Source: Cotesia glomerata
Lineage: Eukaryota > Arthropoda > Insecta > Hymenoptera > Braconidae
Reading direction: 5' to 3'
NCBI RefSeq assembly: GCF_020080835.1
Contig: NC_058164.1
Location: 7,155,666-7,219,665 of the forward strand
DNA: 64,000 nt
Made by a program: the position numbers and the translations under genes. Position 1 is the stretch's first letter. Each line of letters starts with the position of its first letter. The notes under the pieces were generated by a model, which was not told where the DNA came from, ran no database searches, and saw only the letters and a list, made by a program, of their open reading frames with translations. This document shows, piece by piece, positions 50,101 to 59,985 of the stretch.

Positions 50101-52835
50101 TCAGCAATTTTGTTTCTTAGTTGAAGAAATTAAAACTTCTCACAGTAACTTTATTGTTAAAATAAAAAATTTTTTATTTGAAAAAAAAAAAACAATTTTA
50201 GATAGACAACTTGCAAATTTTCATCCAAAATTGTTTTTTCCCAAATCTAGAAAACTTTTTTTCAACAAGAAATTACTGTGAAAAAAATTTTTATTTCTTC
50301 AGCTAAAAAATGAAATTTTTTTAAATTTTCAACAAATTGATTTTTTCGTTACAATATTGCTAATTTTTTTTTAAAAGACATTTTTTCTTTCAACGTAGTC
50401 ATAAAGCCGTAAAATCCTCAATCGAAATAATTAGTGAAATTTTGAACCTTATTTTTTAATATTGATATTTTGTTAAAATTTTTAATATTATATTTTAAGG
50501 CCAAGGACTAATGATGGAGATGCCAGCGGATGAAATAGAAATAGGGCTCGGTATCCACGGAGAAGCAGGATACCATAGAATAAAAATAAAAAGTGCATCT
50601 GAAGTAATCACCATTTTACTAGAAACAATATCTGAAACATTGTCATTAAATACTGGCGATTCAGTAGCAGTTCTAGTGAACAATTTTGGCGGTACGAGTC
50701 AACTAGAACAGGGAATTGTTATTAATGAAATAGTCACACAATTGAGTAAGTAGAATCATAAATTATTATATTACATGAAACACTTAACTAATATAATGAT
50801 TAATTGCAGGAAATAAAAATATAAATGTGTGTAGAGTTTACTCTGGAGTACTGATGACATCGTTAGACAGTGCGGGAGTTCATGTATCTGTTCTAAAACT
50901 ACCAGAAGAATTTAAAAAAATATACCTCGACTGTCTCGACGACAAAACAGACGCACCCTGCTGGCCAGGATGTGCTTACACTCTACCTACACTAGATTGT
51001 AATAATAAATTCGTTGACAATAAAGTACCCGGCGTTGAAAGGACTACAAGTCTACCTAAGAACTTAATTGGTCCAAAAATAAGCGATCGAAACGCTAATA
51101 TTTTGAAGGAATGTTTACTGAATGCATGTAAAGCGATCATTAACAATGAGGAGACACTCAACACATTGGACCGTGGCTGTGGTGATGGCGATTGCGGATC
51201 CACACATAAAAAATTAGCTGACAGTAAATTTTGTCTATATTTATAAATAATTAAGTAGCAAATAAGCATTTTAGCCCACAGAATCTAGTCAATTTTACCC
51301 GGTGGTGCAAAACTAAATAGAAAGCATTCAGAAAATTATCTAACGTAAAGTTAGATAATTTTTATGTAAAGTTTCTACAAACAAATTCTAGAGCTTGAAA
51401 CAAGCTACATTTTCTTTTTTTAAATCTCTGTTCGACCAATAGATCATTAGTTATAAACAATCGAAGTTTTATAAACAAATTGATTTTTCGAGCTGAAAAA
51501 TTGTCTGATCGTTTTTTTTTTTTTTTTTTTTTTTTTTCAAACAGATTCCTGAAATTAAAACGAACATTTTAAGCTTTTAATAAAGTGTTTATCTTAAAAA
51601 TTCGATTTTTCAAAGCCACAAAACCGATTTTGCTTTGAAGGCCGATATCTTGGTAACTAATTAAGCTACATACCTCGCATAAAGCTAAAGAAATTCAGTA
51701 ATTTATTGCGATTGAGTATCGAAATTTTCTGAATACTTTCGAGTTAGTTTTGCAAAATTGACTAATTTCTGTGGGCTATTTGATTTTACGAGATTTGTGC
51801 GACAGGTAATCTAATAAGCAAAATTATAAAGTTTTACTAATATTTAGGGCGAAAAAATTGACTTATCACAGGACGTCAAATATTTTTTGGCAATAAATAT
51901 TAATTTTATAATTTTGCTAATAAAACTTTACCAGTTTTACAGATCTTATACTTGATTAAGAAAGTGTTCAAGTACTATGTAAGCAGCCTTCAAAAACAAG
52001 ATTTAATTTTTTTGCTTTCGCTAATAAATGAAGATAAAAAACTTCAAAATAGTTGAAATATCTTTCAAAATTATTTCAATTTCAACTTTGCTACTCAACA
52101 TTGATTTTTCAAAAATTTCTAGCGTTTAATACTTTTGAAAATTTGCTTACACAATACTTGAACACTCTTTGCTAAACTTATTGATAAACTTAAACAGGTA
52201 TTGTAAAATCGCTGGATACTCTAAGTACGACGCACCCCGTATCATTGCTGACTGAATTGTCTGAAATAGCTGAGGACTGCATGGGAGGTACTTCAGGAGC
52301 TGTTTACAGCTTGATATTCACAACAGCAGCTTCAGCGTTACCAAATACAGAAATTAAAGCTGTTGATTGGGGGCGAGCTTGGAAGTCTGCCATTAACGGT
52401 GTTACCAAGTACAGCAAAGCACAGCCAGGCGACAGAACAATGGTTTTATAATAATAAATATATCACTTTAATAAGCAGCCTTAAATGTTAATTAAAAAAT
52501 TAATTTTTTTAGTTGGACGCACTAGATCCCGCTTGCATGGCATTCAACGAACAGCTAAATCATGCAGAGTTTAACTTCGTTATTAAAAAAACAGTTGATG
52601 CGGCGAAATTGGGGTGCAATTTAACTAAACAAATGATTCCTAAGTAGCTAAATGTTTTGATTAGTTGTTGTTAGTGATGTTATTATTTCTTATGATTATG
52701 ATTTTAAATGTTTGTTTTAGAGCTGGACGTGCTGCATATGTAAAGCAGTCGAAATTTTTAAACGACGTTGATGCAGGAGCATTTGGAGTTGTTATTTGGA
52801 TTAGTGCGATAGCTGAAATTTTGATGAAAGGATAA
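47136..52835 (+). CDS. TKFC: Triokinase / dihydroxyacetone kinase
   Basis: Nine exons: 47136-47258, 48513-48687, 48754-48842, 48909-49125, 50500-50745, 50810-51223, 52198-52442, 52513-52643 and 52721-52835, giving 584 residues (human about 575). The N-terminal DhaK domain has CGGGSGHEPFAAGFVGAGM and the substrate-binding histidine H221 in GLGIHGEAGY. The C-terminal DhaL domain has the nucleotide/metal motif GDGDCGSTH (408-416) and MGGTSGAVY (450-458). The enzyme phosphorylates dihydroxyacetone and glyceraldehyde in fructose breakdown; the animal enzyme can also cyclise FAD to cyclic FMN. All key residues are present. Three donors are weak (GTTATC at 48843, GTTTGT at 49126, GTTTTA at 52443), but alignment to the family supports the joins. 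Introns 1, 4 and 6 are long and carry repeats. Confidence 0.94.
47327..47528. repeat. MITE-like repeat (GATACT family) in TKFC intron 1
   Basis: It begins atgacactgaagttaacaga and ends agctaacttcagtatcat, in inverted orientation. The interior has tacaagtgaaaatttt, as in the GNB1L copies. Confidence 0.55.
47560..47765 (+). repeat. Dispersed AT-rich repeat, copy 2
   Basis: Similar to 11765-11965 over its length (gcagatatttaataatttta to gactactaacttttatgtca). Confidence 0.5.
48155..48350 (-). repeat. Dispersed AT-rich repeat, copy 3, reversed
   Basis: tgacattaaagtttttagca to aatgattaaatatctgctaa is the reverse of the 47560 copy, so TKFC intron 1 holds an inverted pair about 400 bp apart. Confidence 0.5.
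50070..50395. repeat. Foldback repeat (CTGAGAGAAAAA family) in TKFC intron 4
   Basis: gacaagaaattaatttgttg, cttagttgaagaaattaaaa, ttttagatagacaacttgca and ttcttcagctaaaaaatgaa are all shared with the 23655 copy. The left end may extend to about 49868, separated by an insertion. Confidence 0.6.
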
Positions 52836-53339
52836 ACAAATTCAATTAGTAAAGATTGAAGACATAAGTGGATGAATGTCTTGTTAAAAATTTGAAATAT
52901 TTCAATTAATTATTGAGGTTTAAAAAAACACAAAGTTAAAAAATAAGACATAACATTTCCACCCACTTATATTTTCAATGAATAACCAAAAATTGTTAAA
53001 ATTAAAATAGAATGTAAGAATGTACGAACAAGCATTTAGATATATAAAATCTTTGGTACATTAATTTTAATAACGCGTGGACCAATATTTTTATATCAAT
53101 ATAAGTAATTGTTGTTGTATTAATAAAGTCATATTTCAATATATTAAAAAAGAACCAAATGATTTTAAAGACACTTAATCGCGTCGATAAATATTTTGGA
53201 AGAAAAAAATATTTCAATAGTTACATAACTCACGCACACATGATATATGACAATGATGATTTAAACGTATGATTGATGTGGTTACACAATAATTGTAGTA
53301 ATTATGCCCGATTTTTTGTTAATTAAATTTTTTTAGCGT
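52836..53339. other. 3' region between convergent TKFC and ZMPSTE24
   Basis: AT-rich DNA with an AATAAA at about 53121 for TKFC. No exon or repeat is recognised. Confidence 0.6.
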
Positions 53340-55916
53340 CTACTCATATTTGTCGAGTGCTTCCAGACGCTCGAGTAGAGGTGGGTGACTGTGGTGCCAG
53401 CCCGAGTAGAGCTTGTCATATAACGGGAATGATAAGTTATCCTTGTGTAATTTTACTAATGCACGTTTCAATGCTGCTGCGTGGCCAAGCTTTTTGCCAA
53501 AAGCGTCTGCTTGGAATTCAAAACGCCGGGAGTTTACAGTCATTAAGAATCCGAACAACTGAAAATACCAAAGTTTTTTTTTATTAAAATTTTCTAAATA
53601 TATTTTTTTTAATAATAATTTTTATAATTACCGTATTTAGAGGAGTTAAAATATACATCATAACAATAATAAGTCCAATGAAAATTGGCTGGTAATCAGT
53701 GAACCCAAAAGCTGTGTAAATTGGCTGGTAATTTAATAATTTTGCAAATGGAATAAAATTCATTACAAAACTTATCTGTAAATAATTTAGTAAATTAATT
53801 ATTTCAATTTTATATTAATCATAATACTTAGATATTATACTCTTGATTTTTTATAATAGATAATTATTATTAAAAAGAAGAAAAAAATTACCTGAGCTAA
53901 CGCTAAGCCTTTAAGAGTATGACTAAATTGCCAATGACCCAACTCATGAACTAAAATGGCAAGGACCTCATCAACTTCACAGCCATAGTCACCTTTACCT
54001 GTTTCATCAGGATTAACGTTTGCCTGAGAGTACTCTTTGACGAGAGTGTCGAAAAGAACGATTCTTTTGTGCTTGTAGAACCCGTACATGTAAGCATTAC
54101 TGTGAGATGATCTCTTGGAGCCTTCTACGATATACAGCTTGTACAGCGGGAAGTTCAACGAAGCTGCGAGTGCTTCAATCTTCTGTTTCAGCTCGCCTTC
54201 TGGGAGTGGCGAGTACTTGTCAAACAGTGGCGCAATCACTTCGGGATAAATGATTGACATGAAGAGCGTGACAGCAACCGTGAATATCCAGACGTAAAAG
54301 AAGAAATAGTCACCACCGTTTTTGATTATCCATACTAAGCCACATAACAATGGCGGCCCGATCACTTGTCCTACCAGGAATTTGAGAAACTGGTCTCTTA
54401 TGAAAAATTTCACCGTCTATGGGATAATTAAATCGATGTATCAATATTTATTATTAGTTTTTAACAATTTTTAAATTTAATTCAATATAGAAATTACCTG
54501 TTTATTGAAACCATGTTTTTCTTCAAGTACAAATACATTGTATACTTTAAATGGCATATCAATAACTGTTGATACTGTGTTCATGATAATTAATACACAG
54601 GCGCTAACTATTATTTCGTTAGATGTATCTAACCCAATAAATTTCGTCATCATAAGACCCCATTGCCAATAGTAGTAAAATGCGTATGTAAGTACTACAA
54701 CCTGTAAAATAAATAAAATATTTTTCGTAAAATATTAAAACATTTCTTCATGCTTATATTTATAAGCATGTTAAAAATATTATTTTTAGACACAGATTGT
54801 GAACCAAAATAAACTAATTCTATTTTTTATTTTTTTACAGCATAAAAAAATTATTAACTATACTTTTTAAAACACTATATGTAAAAAATGATACAAATAA
54901 AACCAATGTTAATATTATTTCTAGGCAAAATAACGGAGAAGTTATCTATTGATATTTATGAGCTATTTAAAATACATAAAAAAAAAAGCAATTTATGGTC
55001 AAGTCTAAATGATACTAAAGCAAGTAAACTTTTGAAAATTTTTTAATAAATCAATTTTAATAAATAAAATTATTTTTGAAAATTCGCATTTAAATTTTTT
55101 CTTTTTCAATTTCTCCTTGTGGTATTTTTTTACTCAATTTTTTTCATAATTTAATTGTTATAAAAATCTAAAAAATTATAAGATGTCTGTTGATTTTAAT
55201 ATCATCAAGTTTGAACTTAGCATTATGTTATTATTATTTTAATCTAAAGAAAAGCCAATTTTGTGTATAAATTATTCTTAACATTATCGCATGAAATGTC
55301 AAGTGGCGTGATAAATAAATTATTAATCAACTTAAAATCAAACATAAACTCCAAGTGAAGAAACGGAGTAACTTGACATGAAAGCGATATATTAATCTTT
55401 AAATAGAATTGTCAATACTGTGCACCAGTTAATTGATTATTGAAAGATTAAATTAATAACTAATCAGGCAAAATACAAAATGTCTCCGTATTTTCGGACA
55501 AAATAGAACTAATTTTTTAAATTGTTTCTACATTATTATAAAAATAAAAAAATTTATTTTTCATACATAAATATCTAATTAAATAAATTTACCGTATTAA
55601 CAACCGTTGCAAAAAGATCATGAATATTGCTGTAAGCATTTTTATCAAGCGCATAAATTCTGGCTTTTTGATACAAGTCTTCAGTCATCAAGCCGCCTAA
55701 CGACGCAGGCAGCGATGTCAATTTTTGCATCAATTTCCTCTGCAAGTAAAAGTTTATTACACAAATTAATTTTTAAAAAATCGTCAAAATGCCACGTGGA
55801 AAATATTAAATACTAACCTGCCGTAAACTTAAATAAAGTTCCCAGAAATAAATAAGCCAAATGATACCTAATATTGAATAACGTATGTACTCTTCATTGT
55901 CCGTAAATACCGCCAT
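53340..55916 (-). CDS. ZMPSTE24: CAAX prenyl protease 1 homologue (Ste24/FACE-1)
   Basis: Six exons: 55916-55818, 55739-55593, 54701-54498, 54416-53892, 53775-53632 and 53558-53340, all GT-AG and in phase, giving 445 residues. This is an integral ER/inner-nuclear-membrane zinc metalloprotease that cleaves C-terminally prenylated CAAX proteins. The zinc motif HELGHW lies at 307-312 with the third ligand E387 in RRFEFQADAFG. The hydrophobic helices that form the membrane barrel are seen in exons 1, 3, 4 and 5. GSKRSSHSNAYMYGF before the HExxH motif is a strongly conserved Ste24 block. The C-terminus SGWHHSHPPLLERLEAL is also typical. The ATG at 55916 heads MAVFTDNEEYIRYSILG. One gene only is seen here, although some insects carry tandem copies. 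Confidence 0.95.
55009..55205. repeat. MITE-like repeat (GATACT family) in ZMPSTE24 intron 2
   Basis: It begins atgatactaaagcaagtaaa and ends agatgtctgttgattttaat plus atcat, with tttctccttgtggtattttt inside. Confidence 0.55.
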
Positions 55917-56591
55917 TTTAGCAAGAATTTAATAAACAATTGCGGTATTTATTATAAAAAAAACGCCGAGTACACAACACAGCGTCTGAGTCTTGATGAT
56001 CGATATAGAAAGCAACGGTGTAAATATATAATTATGATTTTAATTTCAGCTGTTCTTGGACGGTATTATGCTTTTTTACTCTATGCACATGTTCAATAAC
56101 TTTACATAGACGCACTACTACACTACCGTGGTAATTTCACGTACTAAAAATATTTCCAAGCTCAACCGTAACGACGCTGTTTGATCAGCGTAAGCACGTA
56201 GCGGGTTATTACTGCAGGATTCAAAAACCTGACCTCACTAAAAGGTATGTATGTATATATCCTCTGAACTAATTAAAGGATTCTTCAATTTTTACCTTTC
56301 CATGAATTATAAATTCATATAATTAGAACCTTAACCACCCTTGAGTCGTGAATCTTCTGAGAAGCCCAAAAATAAATTTATTTTCTAGGATTCTGTTAAG
56401 GTTACATTTCACACAATAAATATTTTTTACATAACATATAAACATTTTTTTCTGTATTAATTATCAAAAAATAAACATGTTATTTAATAGTTACAAAAAT
56501 AATAATTATTATTATTACAGAAAAAAATAATTTAAATCAATCTCGATTTGTTTAAATTTATTTTTTTTTATTCATCTCGCAATGGATTCAA
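55917..56591. other. Region between ZMPSTE24 and the MDM2-like gene
   Basis: About 670 bp holding the ZMPSTE24 promoter side (55917-56250, less AT-rich) and the 3' UTR of the MDM2-like gene. No repeat or exon is recognised. Confidence 0.55.
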
Positions 56592-58647
56592 TCAAGAAAA
56601 AATGAGCTTTGATACATTTTTAACTTGACGCTGACAAATTGGACAACGCCTAGTGCGCTTCCAAGTTTTAATCGCACATGTATAACAGCTGTAAATATGC
56701 AATATTTTTCCATGTACAAAAGCTCCGTCTTTTGGTTTAACTGTGCAAACATGACATAATTTGCTATCGGTATCATCAGACTTATTGTTTTTTTTACCGT
56801 CATCAATTATACTGATCTCACTGCTACTACTTTTGTAGCAATTATTTGGTGAGTAAGGATTTAGCCATACGGAAGTCGAAGATTTGTTGTAATCGACTGT
56901 ATCAACGTTAAACAATAAGTCTGATGAGATTTGATTATCGTTATCTACTTCAGAAACTGATTGCTGGCTGTCAATAAATGAGGCCGAATCACTTTGACTT
57001 TGACTACCGACCGCCGAGTCATATTGACTTTGGCTACCGATAGCCGAATCATTACTAGCGATTATTGACTCGCATTGACTTCCGTTTGCGGAATCGCTTT
57101 GACTCATTCCCAAACCCGAGTCAAAATGGGTAATTGACTGTACATGGGAAGACGTTGCCACTGACGATGATTCACCGCTCTCCTCAGTGCTTTTCAAACC
57201 GTCTAATTTTTTCTTACGTCGTTTCCGTTTCGGTCGTGGTGGAAAGAAATTTTTTTTGAGCTATATATTCATACAAATTAATTAACTGCATTATTGCTAT
57301 CACCACAATAATCAATATTATTTATTCATTGATTATTACTGATTTACTACTACTATTGGTTTTGTAATTGTCAAAATGACAATAACTTACTTGGAAACAT
57401 TTTTCGCAGTGCGTGAATTGAGGATTTGCTTTTTCCTCACGGCACTGTATGCATCGATAGAAATAAAGACGGCCAAAGTCACTGTCAACAGACGCGATTG
57501 ACTCATCAGTTTCTTCGGAATAGTCAGAGATTGAGCTACTTAAGCTATTCCGAGATAACATGACTTCAACTGCAGATACATCCTGGTTTTAATTGATAAA
57601 ATTAGTTTAAATTGATAAGAAAAAAATTTACAAAAGATTAATCGTTGAAACATTACATACCTCGGGATCAGATGATGATATTCGATCGTAGTATGGGTTA
57701 TCAGATTCAGTTTCAGATGCTGCTAATTCAAATTCGACTTCAACTGCTATGTTTGCGTTATCATTGGAGGTACTGATCCATGTAGTAGAAGTATCTGAAG
57801 TATCTCTTGCATATTCTGAGCAAAAAAAAATTTACTAATTAATCACCAATTAAATAAGTATTTTTAAGACGTCAAGTTGTGAATTATTATTTTTTTTTTT
57901 CGTGCAATTTTTAATGATTTTAAATTTACATTAAAATTTTAACATTGATTTTTTTCAGACAGATTAAAAATTACTAGGATGTAAAATTGGATAAAAACAA
58001 CTCCCTGATCAAAATTGTTAATTAAATAAATATAAAATTAATAAAAATAGATTCTTTGTTAATTGATTGCTTGACTGAAGAATAAAAATACTAAAAAAAT
58101 ACGTACCAGTCTCTTGATCTTGTACACTGTACATAGATTCAGTATCACTTTCATCAGTTCCTAGTGGTGATTCGCTCTCCAATGTAACGTACCAAGAATA
58201 TCTTGGTTTTTTGACATTCGAATCATGATCTTCATTTTCTAAAAAATATAAAAAAAATTAATTATCCTGTATAAAATAATTAAAAAAAAATTTTTTTATC
58301 ATAATATAACTCCAAGCTATGACACTTAAATATAATAAAACAAAACATGCATTGTTTTAAATCAAGCTATTGATTATCTAAAATAATTCATAACAGCTTA
58401 TCAATAACCAAACATATTAATAATTACCATCATCTGATCCTTTTCTTTTCCACGACGAAGAGCCAGCTTGATTCAACGGACCTACGCACACATTTGATTT
58501 GAATGAATATACGTTAAAAAAATAAAAAAAAAACGTGACGGTGTGGGGAATCACATTATCAATTAATAAAGCTAGTAGATAAATAAATAAATGATAAAAA
58601 CAATGCTTACCAGCTGGCGGTGGTTGGATTGAATTCAAGAGGCTCAT
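56592..58647 (-). CDS. MDM2: MDM2-like E3 ubiquitin ligase (zinc finger plus RING)
   Basis: Six exons: 58647-58611, 58481-58428, 58238-58107, 57815-57661, 57582-57391 and 57260-56592, in phase, giving 412 residues. The C-terminal RING (359-399) has all eight zinc ligands with exactly MDM2 spacing, C-x2-C-x10-H-x4-H-x3-C-x2-C-x10-C-x2-C, and the VHGK motif. A RanBP2-type finger (C170, C173, C185, C188; RCIQCREEKANPQFTHCEKC) follows an acidic stretch with VEVEFELAASETESDNP, like the MDM2 acidic domain. A basic patch PRPKRKRRKKK follows the finger. Residues ~210-260 contain repeats of the type DSAxGSQSQ. The N-terminal SWIB/p53-binding domain is not visible: exon 1 starts MSLLNSIQPPPAG, with an in-frame TAA upstream. 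MDM2 ubiquitinates p53 in vertebrates. The substrate here is unknown. Confidence 0.88.
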
Positions 58648-59985
58648 AATTGTCAATTTAAATCCATTGGAAATTTAAAAAAATAAATTTAAACTAAAGA
58701 AAAATTAAAGAACGCCTAAAACCGCGTCCAAAAAAATACTCAAGGTCTTTCGTACTCCAAACCAACAGTCTAGTCTACAAGTTTACACCCGGTTGTAACT
58801 ATACATTCATGCTCTACGTTACACACTTCTTTAGACTGCTTCACTCCTTCTGTTTTACGCTATACTCAGTCTGTTCTCAGCGGTTGTTAATTCTCATTCG
58901 CGTACCCGTCCTAGGTATCTTATGTACGCACTGTAGTAAATTCTTTACACAAGAATCGACACGTAGAAACACGTTTAGCTTTCATTTTTACACACATTAG
59001 AATTCATAGTAGTCGCATTACGTCGTTTTCTAAATATACACGCACCTATACATGTAAGCGAGATTATACATTATATATACAGTCTATCGACAATGAAGAA
59101 AACTGTTCAATTTAATTTATCATTTGAGTTTATCGACATTTTTTTTTTAGTAAAATATATATTTTATATATAAATAGAAAAAAAAAGTAGAAAAATAAAT
59201 CGCTCAGACTTTACAGTTCTAAATAATTAATTAAAAAATTAAAAATAGATTATTGATATGGATTTACTAAATAATTCACAAATATCATATTCAATGGAAG
59301 TAATTTGAAATTTTTTTATCTAACAAAAATAAATGATGAAATTATTTTTAAAAATGTAAACCTACGTGGTAAAAAACCCAGAACCCACGTAATCGAATCT
59401 CATAGGTGATAGTTATCACGTATTTAAATTCTATTCAGTCTACCGGGTATTCAAAAAGTTTTAATAATTTGGAGATAACCCGGACTGTAAGTGGGAGTTT
59501 GTTTATAAAAAGGTCAAGGTTTGGTAGAAGTTGATCAGTTGATATTTTTCTACTTGTTCTAGATTATAAATCCTAGTGACGGCTGACAGATAACAGATGA
59601 TCCACGATTGTACTATGTCAACTATTATTACTCGGTGGATTTATTAGTTTAAATAATTGATAAGACTGAATAAATGATTACTTGCGGTGCAACGGGAAGT
59701 TTCACATGTGTTTTGTTAAGAAAGATAAGAGGCTGATTGTGTACGTGACTTAAATGCATACAAATTGCACTGACGATTGTCGACAGTTTTTATAATGATA
59801 ATGATAATCAAGGTTTAAATAAACAATTTTAGTTGTTATTTTTTTTGTAAGTCAAATGTTGGCGGAAAATAAGTTTGAAGTTTTAATTGTTCGACGATCG
59901 CTATTACATGCTAGAATATAGTGACGTTGCTATAGTAGCATATGTATTTTAAATGCAATAATAATTTTAATTGTTGGTTGTTAAA
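58648..59985. promoter_or_regulatory. Shared upstream region of divergent MDM2-like and ERO1 genes
   Basis: 1.3 kb between the two start codons. Two ACGTGG cores in inverted orientation (59364-59369, and CCACGT at 59385-59390) resemble the core of unfolded-protein-response elements bound by XBP1/ATF6. That would fit ERO1 control but is only an inference. The part near 58760-59100 is less AT-rich and probably holds the MDM2-like gene's promoter and 5' UTR. No coding exon is seen. Confidence 0.4.

Noticed and set aside
58417..58656. Single-exon 79-residue frame at the start of the MDM2-like gene
   Set aside because: It reads through the GTAAGC donor at 58610; the spliced form gives the conserved domain order instead.
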